NCBI GenBank assembly: GCA_027596075.1
Contig: JADGJC010000011.1
Span: forward strand, 200,941-264,940
Reading direction: 5' to 3'
Source: Rhizophlyctis rosea
Lineage: Eukaryota > Chytridiomycota > Chytridiomycetes > Rhizophlyctidales > Rhizophlyctidaceae
Length of the DNA: 64,000 nt
Below are positions 11,434 through 22,097 of this stretch, piece by piece. The notes beneath the pieces are model-generated. The model did not search any database, was not told where the DNA came from, and worked only from the letters and a program-made list of their open reading frames with translations. The stretch's first letter is position 1, and every line of letters begins with the position of its first letter. The translations under genes and the position numbers were made by a program.

Positions 11434-12773
11434 ATGTCGCTAAACACCTCGACCCCTTCCGGCAACACTGCCCCCATTTGCTACATCACCGCGCTGCCTG
11501 AGCACATACTTTTCGCCATCTTCGAATACATCCAGCCTCGCACTCGGCATTCTGTGAAACGAGTCCAATTACGGGGCGCTGATGGGACGGTCAAGGAAGG
11601 TGTCCCCTACGAGTTACTCCTGGCTCAGGTAAGGCTGCTTTCAGCTGAAATTGCGGGCCGCGTCTGTGACATTTTACTGCCTAGGTCTGCAAAACGTTTC
11701 GTGCGACAGCTTTTCGTTTGCGAGCGGGTCACTGCTTAGATGTGAGACAATACGTTTACTATGACTTGCGTCCACGCAACGATCGCTGGGACGCGCGATA
11801 TGGCCCAGCCTACGACGTTTTCCTTCGCGACCCTCTACGAGTTGCGTCTGTGCGTACACTTTTCCTTCACAATCACGTTGACTGCAAGCTCTTGGCTGCG
11901 GGCAACCTGGCGAAATTGCGATACTTTGACGTCGAACTCCATGGCAACAGTCAAGGCGCCAGCGACCAGATAGCGAAGGCCTTTTTGACGGCATCAAATG
12001 CCGAACATCCTCTGCGTCTGCAAACTTGCAATCTGCACCTGACAGATGTCAGTTTCACCCCCACATTCATACAATTCGTCAACGTGCTACAAGACGCACC
12101 GCTTGTGAACTTCAGCTTAGGAAATTTCTACCCCCCAAATGACCAGAACTTTTCCCTTACCGTCCCTGCTAAACTCTCCTTCAAATTCGTGACACGCCTG
12201 GGTATCACAACCAACATCGTCTTCTCCAACATCGCAGCTTCGCTGCCAAGTTTGACCAGCATCAAACTTTCGCCCTTCCGAACCAGTGGAAACGGCCGCT
12301 TGTTATCATGGCTGAGCACCTTGACGCAACCAACCCTCAAACACCTCGCTCTGCATGGCGACTTCCTGGAAGAGGCCTTCCAAGCCATTCCATCCACCAC
12401 CTTCACATTCCTGACAAGCTTCACCATCACATTCTTCCTTTGGCGTAACGTGTCTGGATTGGCAACCTCCTTTTCCCAAATGCGTAACCTGTTGTTCATC
12501 GACTTTGATCACGTGCCGTGTCACGTCATGTGTCAGACATTGTCGTACATCGGGAGCAGGAAGTTGGAAGCGGTGCAGGGTGATGTTATTTGGTGGGAGC
12601 ATGAGGTAGTCTTGAAAACATTGCGGCGTTGGCGTGGAGTATTGAAGAAGGTGCGGTTTCGGACTTTTGATGTTGGGGGTTCTGAGGACGACGAGGAAGC
12701 TGTGGCGAGGGGTGCAAAAAGGTTGCGGAAGGAATTGGGGATTCGGGATGTGAAGGTGGAATTCCATTATTGA
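11434..12773 (+). CDS. F-box protein with LRR-like body
   Basis: Exons 11434-11628 and 11685-12773 are joined by a 56-nt intron (GTAAGG...CCTAG) in perfect phase, giving 427 residues. The F-box is at residues 20-80 (ITALPEHILFAIFEYI...LLLAQVCKTFRATAFRL), split by the intron as in many fungal F-box genes. The body contains repeated L-x2-L-x-L segments (LRYFDVELH, LKHLALHGDF, LTSFTITFFL, LLFIDFDH) that look like irregular leucine-rich repeats. By family knowledge it would bind Skp1 through the F-box and a substrate through the repeats in an SCF ubiquitin ligase. It shares no obvious sequence with the neighbouring F-box/C2H2 family beyond the F-box, although it lies between copies 2 and 3. Confidence 0.8.
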
Positions 12774-13160
12774 GGGCCAGGTTCTGGCATCGTTGGGTTG
12801 GTTTCGGCTTTTGGGAAGGAGGCGGAAGAATGTGCAAGTTAGATTATCATCTTTTCGCGATTGTTGTTATGATAAATATATGCCCTTCCACTTGAATGAC
12901 CTGCGGGTGGTAAACCGCTGAAGATGGGAATCATTACAATCAACATGATGGACGTGCCTGTCACAAAATTTCGCATCACAATCAAATAGTTGCAGGGATT
13001 ATCATTTGGCCTACCTTACAGTAGCCAAAAGAGAATAACACCTGAGCCCCATTCAGGGTAGCGTGTGCCCCGGGGCCGGTTGATTGCCCTGGTCGGGGGC
13101 GCGCATGAAGGCCTTTCTCCGACCGTTCGCATCTTCTACGTTCAGCGCTGGCTCAATTTG
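12774..13160. other. Intergenic, nothing recognised
   Basis: About 390 bases with a short GC-rich palindromic patch (GCCCCGGGGCC at about 13066) just upstream of copy 3. The upstream-extended frame from 13065 has no homology to copy 1, so the start of copy 3 is placed further in. Confidence 0.35.
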
Positions 13161-14410
13161 ATGTCAGTGGAAATAGATATGCTCCCACAAGAGCTACTAG
13201 CCGAGATTGTTAGTTACCTAGAAGTTGTGCGCCTGCCGCTTGTACGCGGGATTTGTCGTGAATTCAGAGAGGCTGTCAAATATCACGTAGTCCACGTCCT
13301 CCTGAAGAAATACAAACCATGCATTTCGCTTGCGTTCCTCGCGTCCGGCGGATATCAGTACTCTTTTAGCAGTTGGGGCCCTTTGGAAAGGAGGAACATA
13401 AACCGAATATTCAATCAAGTGCTTTGGGATCACGTGCGCAACCAGTGCCCACAAATGCTGAACGGCACCCTTCCGGTCGAACAATCGTTACCATATACTT
13501 TATTAGCGTGTGAAATTGCTCCCCCTTCTCGCGAAGAGTTCATCTCCTCGCTGCAAAAGCTTGGCTCCTGGGTGCAGTTCCGCTCATTGGGAAGGGAGTG
13601 GGTGTGGGAAGCGCAGCCAGAGATAAACGAACCAGGAACGGAAATCACTTTTCGGTTCTCTGAGAACACGGCTCCTTTCATTATTTGGGACTACAACTGC
13701 AGAATCTCGGTCGAAGCCTCTTTGGAAGCGAACATGGCCGACGTCAACCATCGTCAGCTCAAGCCCATCCCCCTCATGCACCATAATATCGGTCTCAAAT
13801 CCTACACTGACAACGCCAAACTCGAAGCTGAAGATAAGAGTTACACTCTTACCTACTCTGTCACGCCCACCCACCCAGAACAATGGACAAACCTCTACCT
13901 TCTCACCATCCATTCCTTCACCTGCCAAACGAAAGACCTCTGTAAAACCATTCTCCACAACCTTTACAAATACCACCTCACCGACCTTCTCCGAAATTAC
14001 ACATGGACCAATGAAAACACCAAATCAGCAACAGAGGTCACCGAAGCAGTGTTAGCACATTACCACAAATCCTTTACAAAAGCCAACATCGACACGAGGG
14101 AAGTGGTTTACTGCTGCCAGAACTGCAGGGTGTATGGCAAGAGCTGGGAGTCCATCAAAGCGCACATCCTGCAGCAACATTTCCACGACATTTCCATTCG
14201 TATGGAGTATCATAAAGGAGACAAAGATTACAATCCGGTGGAATTTCTTGTAAAGTGGAAAGTGAAGAAGGACAAGACGTCTGTTTATGCGGTATGTGTG
14301 AATCTTGTTTGCTATGCGGCCACAGAAGAATGCCCAGCGTTGGCGGCCTGTATGCATGTCTCTAAATCACCCATTCTTTTGCCCTTCTTTTCAAGTGGAA
14401 ACGATCATAG
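13161..14410 (+). CDS. F-box-like/C2H2 family, copy 3, intact
   Basis: The best-preserved copy: 13161-14291 and 14396-14410, about 380 residues. The start is either the ATG at 13161 or that at 13179 (MLPQELLAEIVSYLEV), the latter aligning with the start of copy 1. The F-box-like segment occupies residues 1-50. The middle is shared with copies 1 and 2 (LGSWVQFRSLGREWVWEA, YTLTYSVTP, LTIHSFTC, LCKTILHNLY). The zinc finger C-x2-C-x12-H-x4-H lies at about 14113-14180 and is followed by MEYHKGDKDYNPVEF and VKWKVKKDK. The last intron starts at GTATGT right after codons for YA, and the final exon encodes WKRS and stop. I know no named family with this architecture. Substrate recognition by an SCF complex is a guess based only on the F-box-like start. 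Confidence 0.7.
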
Positions 14411-14959
14411 TTGCCGACATAAAGCTTACAGTTGTTCAACTTGTGCACATCGGTGTACGTGATGTAGGCAATACGGATTATCTTGTATCGGAATAGATTT
14501 ATGCACCAGTAAATTCCGTGCAGCGACATTGGGTTCACAATGTGGTGGAATTTGCGCACATCCGAAGCTGTATGGATCGGCCAGGGTCATACAGCTGCGA
14601 GAGGCGAGCGCTCTCGTGGATGGTATATCACGTGGCTTTCAGCAGCAGATGGAACGGTTATGCCCCTTGGGTAGAGAGAATGGCAGCTGATTGGTCACGA
14701 AGTTCCGCCTTTTGTCATGCCATGCTCACGATGCAGTGCCAGTCATTTTAGCACAAGCCGCGCCCAATGACATCGCTGCGAGTGGTAAGCGTTCGACTGG
14801 TGATGCAATAGTTACAACAAATTCTACCAAGCAATCTGCCAGGCGCGGTCAAACCCAGTTCTTGGTTGTTTCGGTATATGGTTTGATATAACGTATAGTA
14901 CAAAAGATTTGCGCCATGGTGGACTTCATGTCTAAGAGTAACACGGGTGGATCTCTTCA
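14411..14959. other. Intergenic, nothing recognised
   Basis: Lies between the convergent copy 3 (plus) and TauD-like gene (minus). Short frames only, none with recognisable content. Confidence 0.35.
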
Positions 14960-16298
14960 CTACTTCTCCAATCCAAGAGTTTCCCTCCTAGATTTGGAGT
15001 TCGGGTCCAAGTAAGGTCTCTCGCCCAGCGAGACGGCCCGCTCGCCCAACCTCAACTGCGTTCCGTAATCGAACGTGGCAGCGTGGACGGTGGAGCGGTT
15101 GTCCCAGATGGCCACTAGTGGGATGCAAGATATCAGCATCTCTACAACGTTTTAGGAATCCATCGTTGCATTGCACTTACAGTCATTTTTCGACCACTTG
15201 TACCGCACTTGCAAGTCATGGTTACGCCTGACCAAATCATGCAAATACTCCAAAATAGCCTCACTCTCATACTCGCTAACATCATTGATATGCTTCGTGA
15301 TCAGCCTGTTGGCGAAGACCGTCTTCCACCCCGTCACAGGGTTGGTGCGAATGACCGGATGGACAGCCTCGAATGTCAAATCGGTATTGTCCGGCGACCC
15401 GCGGGGATCCCGCAACTTGAAGCCATGCTTTGCTGCAGTTTCGTGGAAGTTCCTTGCGCGGTGGGTGGCGGTGAGAGTTTCGAGGAATGCGCGGTAGGGT
15501 TTGGAGAGACGGTCGTAGACTTCGTAGCCGGAGGCCCAGATGGTGTCGCCGCCAGTTGGAGGAAGTTCGGTGATTTTGAGGAGGGAGTAGTCTGAGGGGA
15601 CGCGTTCGTAGGTGATGCTGTGCAGGGAGTGTTATCAGCAACAATCTTCCTTGTGCGATTCGATCTCTGAAAGTACTTACTCAGAGTGGAAAACATCCTG
15701 TCCTCCCTTCTTGATCAACTCCTTGTCCTCGGTCACGTATTCCTTGCTGTCATTGATTGTGTTAATGATGCGCCAGCTTCCTATAGTTCTCTGATGGGAG
15801 GGTGTCCTTACTTGACGGATGAGATGACATAGATCTGATCACCGCGTTGACTTCCTTCCGGAGTAAGGGGATGAATGTGAAGGTGAGACGTAGCGGGTTT
15901 GCCAGATTGGACGCCGAGTCTATGTGCGAGTTCCTGCTGTTGCTCCAATGTGAGGTCCTGGTCTTTGAGAAATACGACGCCCCTTTGCGAAACTGTGTTC
16001 CGATGACGTCACAATCAATCAGTCAAAGTTCATTCCTTTTTGCTGAATGGGGAGTGGCAGATTACTTACTCAAAACAGCAAGATCCCTCAAGAGCTCATC
16101 TGAGTTCTCTGCCTTCAAAATCGCGCTGGCTTGAACTTCTTTAGGGAACTGTGTGCCGATGATAGGTGTCAGATCTACGCGACCCTTGTCATCCAAAAGG
16201 CCCTTGTATTGGAGCGGTTGACGTTGCAAAGGTTGCTCGGGGTTGAGCTTGAGGACACCCTCCTGGAGAGCAGTCTGAGTGACGGTTGCGGTGGACAT
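14960..16298 (-). CDS. TauD/TfdA-family 2-oxoglutarate dioxygenase
   Basis: Five exons join in phase from the ATG at 16298 to the stop at 14960, giving about 350 residues. The second exon supplies RGVVFLKDQDLTLEQQQEL and the third and fourth join to GGQDVFHSD-ITYERVPSDY, in which the HxD pair of the Fe(II) facial triad is split by an intron after the second base of the Asp codon. The distal His is in WDNRSTVHAATFDY, and a conserved Arg follows within QLRLGERAVSLG. The sequence LKITELPPTGGDTIWAS is a hallmark of fungal sulfonate/alpha-ketoglutarate dioxygenases (Jlp1-like), which use O2 and 2-oxoglutarate to release sulfite from sulfonates such as taurine. The exact substrate cannot be read from sequence; other TauD members act on non-sulfonate substrates. 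Confidence 0.85.
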
Positions 16299-17573
16299 GG
16301 TTTGACGGTGAGAAAGTCGAAGGACTGGGTGTCTTAACAGTTGATCGGATGTGTGACGTCGGGGCGTTCTGCAGAGGGAGCATCCGTCGCCGCTGACGGT
16401 TCCTTTAATACAATTTTCACATTGCGCGTTGACAACCGACTCGGAACTGTGCGTCAGAAGTCACTCAACCGGCCTACATCTCTTTTCATCATATGCGTAG
16501 CGTGACAGCCGAACAATCGCTCGCAACTCGTCTCCCCCTTTCCCTATGAGTTCAGGTAAGCAAATGACCCCATGGTCAAGCTTCAAGGGGCTTTTTTAAA
16601 CTCTTTGGGTACAGATCGCGTACATTCCAACTCGGACGTCGTGAGATGGATGGGTTTTGGACAGCTTGGAGTTGGTTAGGTGTAATTCTCGATGCGCTTT
16701 GTAATCAGGCAGTTTGAACTGGTTGAAGTTGCGTCAACTGAATGAGGAAGCACGCGTTCGTGGGTCCCACTTCTCTCACGAAATGAGGCACAGTAACCTG
16801 GGCCAGGGACCACACAGGGTCCGTCTGCGCCACGGGGCCGTGTGCATCTCCTCGGTGCATCCTTACAACCTTGACAGACAAAACATCCACTCACCGCAGC
16901 AGAAGTCGTTTTCTCTATTGCCTTTGCTAAACTGGAGAATGGAAATGTCCAATGACAAGACCATCCTACCATGTTGCAAAAAGCGGATAAGAAACCCATT
17001 GAACCCCACCACGAGTAAAGTGGCCAATTGCAACATACCTTGAACGACATCCAGGTTCACAGTGAAACTTTCGAAACGATCAAAAGTGGCTGATCTCCTC
17101 CACGTGGTTGTTCCGCAGCCCGTGCTGCCATATCTCCATCTGTGATTGGAAGGAATATATCATGCCCATACACGGAGTATCAATTAGCCAGTAAGACAGG
17201 CCCACAGCCTTGCAAACGGACAAAATATTGAAAATGTTCAGTGGGCACTTTGGTTCCCCAAAATGACATTTAAAATGGATTCTATCGAACCAAAATCAAG
17301 TACTCACAGCAAGTAGAAAGCAGAACATTATCTAATTTCATTGAATGGAACAACAAAAACACAAGTTTTTTCAGAGTTCTAAGCTCTAGAAACACAATCA
17401 TAGATACAATTTAATCAAAGGGAAGAAACAAGAAAACAAAAGGTATTCCAAGAAGAAGGGAGACCAAGGGGTAAACCATAAAAAAACTTCCTTAGAACGC
17501 GGAGCCGCATAAAGAAAGTATCTTACGCGGGACCATAAAAAAGGTAAATAGAAACCATATCCATCATCCTACA
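16299..17573. other. 1.3 kb without a supported gene
   Basis: Holds the promoter of the dioxygenase gene (16299-16550) and the 3' flank of the cyclin gene (17300-17573, A-rich). A minus-strand frame at 16676-17050 encodes a Cys/Trp-rich peptide with a hydrophobic start, but it has no recognisable domain and overlaps two other frames, so I do not call it. Confidence 0.35.
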
Positions 17574-18800
17574 CTACACCTCCCGACTCCTAGGCGGAGA
17601 ACGATCCAGCGCTCCCCCACCCACACCCCTCTCCCCATGCCTCTCACTCTCCGGCCAACTCCTCGACCTCCCCAACCCGGCCTCCCCTTCCCTCTCCTCC
17701 CTCACAACCCCCATCCCCTGCTCAACCTCCGCACACCTCACAACACCAACCCTCCCAAACTCCTGCCCCAAAACCTGCACACTCTTCAACCACCGCTCAT
17801 ACTCCTCCCTCCGCACATGCAGTCGTCCCCCAACACCTCCCAAAAACTCCCGTTCCATGGTGTTGATGTCGATGAGTGGTAAGCCCGTGAATTTTGCCCA
17901 GGTTTTGTTACTGTACCGGTCGTCTGTATGGTATTTCTGCGCGAGGATTAGCGCGGATGTGAAGACGCGGAATTCGGCGCCTTCGCCGGTGGAGGATGTA
18001 GGGAGGGCTTGGCGGAGGCGGGCGACGTAGAGGAGCGAGATCATGAGGTGGGGGAGGGAGACGTTTGCGCGGTGGATTAGGGTGTGGACGGCTGTGATGA
18101 AGGAGGGGTACCAGGATTCTGTGCCGGTTGGGATGACGAGTCCTGATGCGGTTGTTGTTGTTGATGATGGTGACGAGGTTGATGATGATGATGATGATGA
18201 GGATGATGATGATGAGGTTTGTGATGATTTTAGGGGTATACGGTTCCATATTCTGTGGACGGCAAAGCAGACGAATTCGCTGGCTTCTTGGGAGAGTTTT
18301 CCTGTCACGGGTATGGCGCGGGATGCGTAGTTGGCTAGGGGGTGGTTGGTGTGATGATGGGAATGGTGGTGGTCTCGTTCCCTGCCTGACGTCCTTCCAA
18401 CTCCACTTCCAGATCCATATCGTTCCATTCCGATTCCTCTCCCGCTGATCCCCTCTCCAGGTCCTTCTGACTTGGATCTTCGTCTCTGTCCATGTCCACT
18501 TCCGTCCATTTCGCGAGGTGTCACATAAGTTCCAGAATCAGGTATCCATTGCGGCATGTCCACGTCCATCCGATCACTTCCACTACTTCCACCCCCATTT
18601 TTCTCTACTCCTATACTACCATAATCATACTCCCATCCCCCTCCTCCCATCCCCACCCTCTCCCCGTCCCCTCTCGGACTCCACCTCCTCTCCGATCCCT
18701 CTCCCCGTGTCATCCAGGCTCTTTCGTCACCTGCCCCGGATGTCTCACGCCGTCCACTCTCCCCGCCCCCTCGACGCTGTCCATACATCTTCTCCGCCAT
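17574..18800 (-). CDS. PCL/PHO80-type cyclin
   Basis: A single long exon of 408 codons. The first 150 residues are Gly/Ser/Arg-rich and disordered (MAEKMYGQRRGGGESGRR...), followed by a His run. The cyclin box covers about residues 170-360: SEFVCFAVHRIWNRI, then a poly-Ser/Thr insertion encoded by TCA/GAT repeats, then WYPSFITAVHTLIHRANVSL, LLYVARLRQALP, and the diagnostic ALILAQKYHTDDRYSNKTW followed by LPLIDINTMEREFL. That last block is typical of fungal Pho85-class or G1 cyclins (Pcl1-like), which activate a CDK in cell-cycle or phosphate signalling. The start at 18800 is the first ATG in frame. A frame upstream (MPSIIRSTPHRTL... from 18979) might be a spliced 5' exon, with a GTAGTA donor near 18855. 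Confidence 0.8.
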   Translation of the reverse strand: MAEKMYGQRRGGGESGRRETSGAGDERAWMTRGEGSERRWSPRGDGERVGMGGGGWEYDYGSIGVEKNGGGSSGSDRMDVDMPQWIPDSGTYVTPREMDGSGHGQRRRSKSEGPGEGISGRGIGMERYGSGSGVGRTSGRERDHHHSHHHTNHPLANYASRAIPVTGKLSQEASEFVCFAVHRIWNRIPLKSSQTSSSSSSSSSSSSTSSPSSTTTTASGLVIPTGTESWYPSFITAVHTLIHRANVSLPHLMISLLYVARLRQALPTSSTGEGAEFRVFTSALILAQKYHTDDRYSNKTWAKFTGLPLIDINTMEREFLGGVGGRLHVRREEYERWLKSVQVLGQEFGRVGVVRCAEVEQGMGVVREEREGEAGLGRSRSWPESERHGERGVGGGALDRSPPRSREV

Positions 18801-21199
18801 TCCGACTTCCTCCGCACGTAACCGCCGACAAGTGTTTGTGTGCCGCTACTACCTTCACGCTCCGCTTCTCCTATTGGTATTGATGATGGTGTGGGTGATG
18901 TTTCCGGTGGGCGGTCACTGGTGTGAGGGCTCGGGCTTGATAAAGTTCTATGAGGCGTGGATCGGATGATGCTCGGCATTTGACGTCGTTGGCGGTGGGA
19001 GTGGGTGCACGAAAATGGGTGTGGGTGAGAATATTTTGAGAGGATATTGTAAGGACAGCGTGATTATGTTCGTTTGAGGGAATGGGTGGGGAATATGGAC
19101 AGAAATCGTAGGCTGCAAAGAAGATCCAGCTCCAAATTGCAGATGACCGGGGTATATGTGCAGGGTGTATGACGGGAACCCGCAGCGGTATATGTAGATT
19201 GTGCTCAAATATGAGCCCTTACTTCGTTTCCTGGTCTGAACCTCCTCCTCCCTACTGTGAGGAAACTTAAGATCGTACAAAGACGAACTCAGTGCAGAGA
19301 GATTGTCGCAGTTTGATAGCAAGGGCCGCAGCTTTTTGGATAGGCAGGGGCGAATAAACACTGTATCGCTATTTGTATGTATGTTGTACGGCTGTCGTTT
19401 TGGTGGTTGATATGGCCTTTCGTAACGCACGGGTTTGACGCGCAAAAGCAAATCTTGCCGACGAGCCGATTGTTTACCTCTGGTAAATAATAGCTGTGGC
19501 GTTTGGGCGAGGCTTTTGGGTGCGCTGTCAAAGCAGCATTAGGATGGGGTTATGTGTGGAATGCGTTCTTTATGCAGGGCGAAGATGTCGGCAGCATATG
19601 GAGTCGCCTTTTTGAAACGTCAGGTTTGAAATATGTGTCGGCGGGTAGGTCACGACTCACGATGCGGAACCTGTCAAGAACGAATGGCGGCTAACAAAGT
19701 ACAAAAGCCGATAAGGGGGTTGTGCGTTTCGCTATAGCAGGCGGCCCTTCACAAGCTTCGGCAAAACGCTACCGATCGCTAATTGAAAAGGGTAGAATGA
19801 GAAGGTTGGGCGTCAGTGGACGAACGACCATCTTTGAGTGACGCCGTACGAAACCTTGAAAATGCGGGATGATGTTTTCCTGGTAACGGTACAAGTATGT
19901 TCCACCACGGCATATCATCCGGCACCGTCGGGCCCCAACCCCTCTTTTCCAGCCCACCACAAAAGTTCGGATGGGGCCGTCCAAAGGACCATTATTTCTT
20001 TTGTGCGCCTTTTCACGCTTATGGGTATAGAACAAGGCGGGGCAAAACTGTTTCCAATAAGGCGGAGGTTTCCTGTTTTGAACACCGAATGGCCGGCGTT
20101 TTTGTGTTCCGTGAAATCATCCGTTCTTTTCTGGCCTCCGTGGTTGAAGGGGGCAAAAAGCTCGCCAAAAGATTTTGCTGGCGCCAATTGCCACGGCAGC
20201 TCAAAAGCGTTCAAAAGCTGGGCCGGGTGGCTGGGGTGTGTGGAGGCACAGTCACATGGTACATTTCAGTGTCTGAAGTGCTGTTCAATGACCTCACATT
20301 ATATCCTTTTTGGGGTTGATGGGCTGAGTTGAAGGCATGGGAGCAGCACGAACACCTGGAGTGCAAACAACCATACTTTATCTCCTTCAACAGCGCAATG
20401 ACAGGTTGTGCACAGCCAACCGCTACCATCGATGAACCCAGCTTCAAACCACTTCCAATGCCGCACCGATAAGATGATGAGTTTGAATAACCGGGGCGCC
20501 GTTACAGGCATCATACAACACCCCTCCAATTCGCATTTTCCTGCAGAACTGACCGTCCAGACAATCCCCAAACCCTTCGGACATAACACGGGAACAATGA
20601 GCTTCACCTCCGACAGAGACACCCGCCGCGCATTACTACATGTACGAAAAGTGTATCGTGGTCGGGCGTCACTCCTCTCATCTTCGAACGCGTGACTAAG
20701 CCACATCCGTCGGTGAGTTCAGTGTCCGGAAGGACAGAGCTTCGCAAGGAAGAATAGGCACTCCTTCCTCTCTGCACCGCCAACCTGCCAAAAAGCCGAT
20801 CGATTCTCATATTCCAACATATAGTCAGCGATAATGATGCAAATAGAGAATCTCCGTATCGTCGCCAGCTTTCGTCTAAAATCATACAACCTCCTTGCTG
20901 AGGGGAACGAAACGCGTCATAGTGCACAAGATCAAAACCACGAAATGACTTTCATTGGTAATCCTTTCAACAAAGTCGGCAGAACCGCATCAAATAGCGC
21001 CATTCGCGAGCTTAGGAATTGGGCTTCACGTGCAATCCGGTGCTGTTTGACAGTGTGACGGAAGAGCCCTCAATACTTCCATCGCCTCCACCCTTCATCA
21101 ATTTCACACCGATTCCGCCCATTAGCCGAAACCACCTCCCAACCTCCATCACATTTCCCAAGCGCTCTTAAATTTCACAAACCCCGAATCCGCAAACAA
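18801..21199. other. 2.4 kb without a supported gene
   Basis: The 5' flank of the cyclin gene and the 3' flank of the gap-spanning gene. Frames of up to 167 codons occur on both strands (minus 18948-19451, plus 19838-20332, minus 20299-20706) but overlap one another and show no domains. I see no tRNA or repeat. Confidence 0.35.
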
Positions 21200-21280
21200 C
21201 TAATCATTGAAAAATTTGTACAATAATACACAAACAGAAAGGAAAAAAGCAGGAGCAAAGCCGAACCCCGCGCCCCGGGG

Positions 21281-21396
21281 GGGGGCGCCCCCGGCGCCGG
21301 GCCCGCGGGGCGGGGCCCGGGCCCCGGGGGGGGGGGGGGGGCCGGCGGGGAGGAGCGATGTGGGGGTGGAAGGGGAGCGGGAGGTGGAGGGTGAGG
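21281..21396. other. Extreme G/C homopolymer tract at the gap edge
   Basis: Runs of G up to about 17 alternate with C runs (CCCCGGGGGGGGGCGCCCCC...). It has no resemblance to the bases on the other side of the gap and directly abuts the Ns. It is probably unreliable assembly next to a hard-to-sequence region, and protein frames read through it should not be trusted. Confidence 0.7.
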
Positions 21397-22097
21397 NNNN
21401 NNNNNNNNNNNNNNNNNNNNNNNNNNNNNNNNNNNNNNNNNNNNNNNNNNNNNNNNNNNNNNNNNNNNNNNNNNNNNNNNNNNNNNNNNNNNNNNNNNNN
21501 NNNNNNNNNNNNNNNNNNNNNNNNNNNNNNNNNNNNNNNNNNNNNNNNNNNNNNNNNNNNNNNNNNNNNNNNNNNNNNNNNNNNNNNNNNNNNNNNNNNN
21601 NNNNNNNNNNNNNNNNNNNNNNNNNNNNNNNNNNNNNNNNNNNNNNNNNNNNNNNNNNNNNNNNNNNNNNNNNNNNNNNNNNNNNNNNNNNNNNNNNNNN
21701 NNNNNNNNNNNNNNNNNNNNNNNNNNNNNNNNNNNNNNNNNNNNNNNNNNNNNNNNNNNNNNNNNNNNNNNNNNNNNNNNNNNNNNNNNNNNNNNNNNNN
21801 NNNNNNNNNNNNNNNNNNNNNNNNNNNNNNNNNNNNNNNNNNNNNNNNNNNNNNNNNNNNNNNNNNNNNNNNNNNNNNNNNNNNNNNNNNNNNNNNNNNN
21901 NNNNNNNNNNNNNNNNNNNNNNNNNNNNNNNNNNNNNNNNNNNNNNNNNNNNNNNNNNNNNNNNNNNNNNNNNNNNNNNNNNNNNNNNNNNNNNNNNNNN
22001 NNNNNNNNNNNNNNNNNNNNNNNNNNNNNNNNNNNNNNNNNNNNNNNNNNNNNNNNNNNNNNNNNNNNNNNNNNNNNNNNNNNNNNNNNNNNNNNNN
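21397..22097. other. Assembly gap, 701 N
   Basis: Unsequenced bases. The minus-strand Gly-rich gene enters from the right, so its 3' part is missing. Confidence 0.99.

Noticed and set aside
16676..17050. 124-codon Cys/Trp-rich frame as a small secreted protein
   Set aside because: Overlaps other frames, no clear signal cleavage site or homology; the Cys spacing is irregular.
17908..18448. Plus and minus frames rich in Asp, Ile or Met opposite the cyclin
   Set aside because: They are shadows of the GAT/TCA repeat that encodes poly-Ser in the cyclin.
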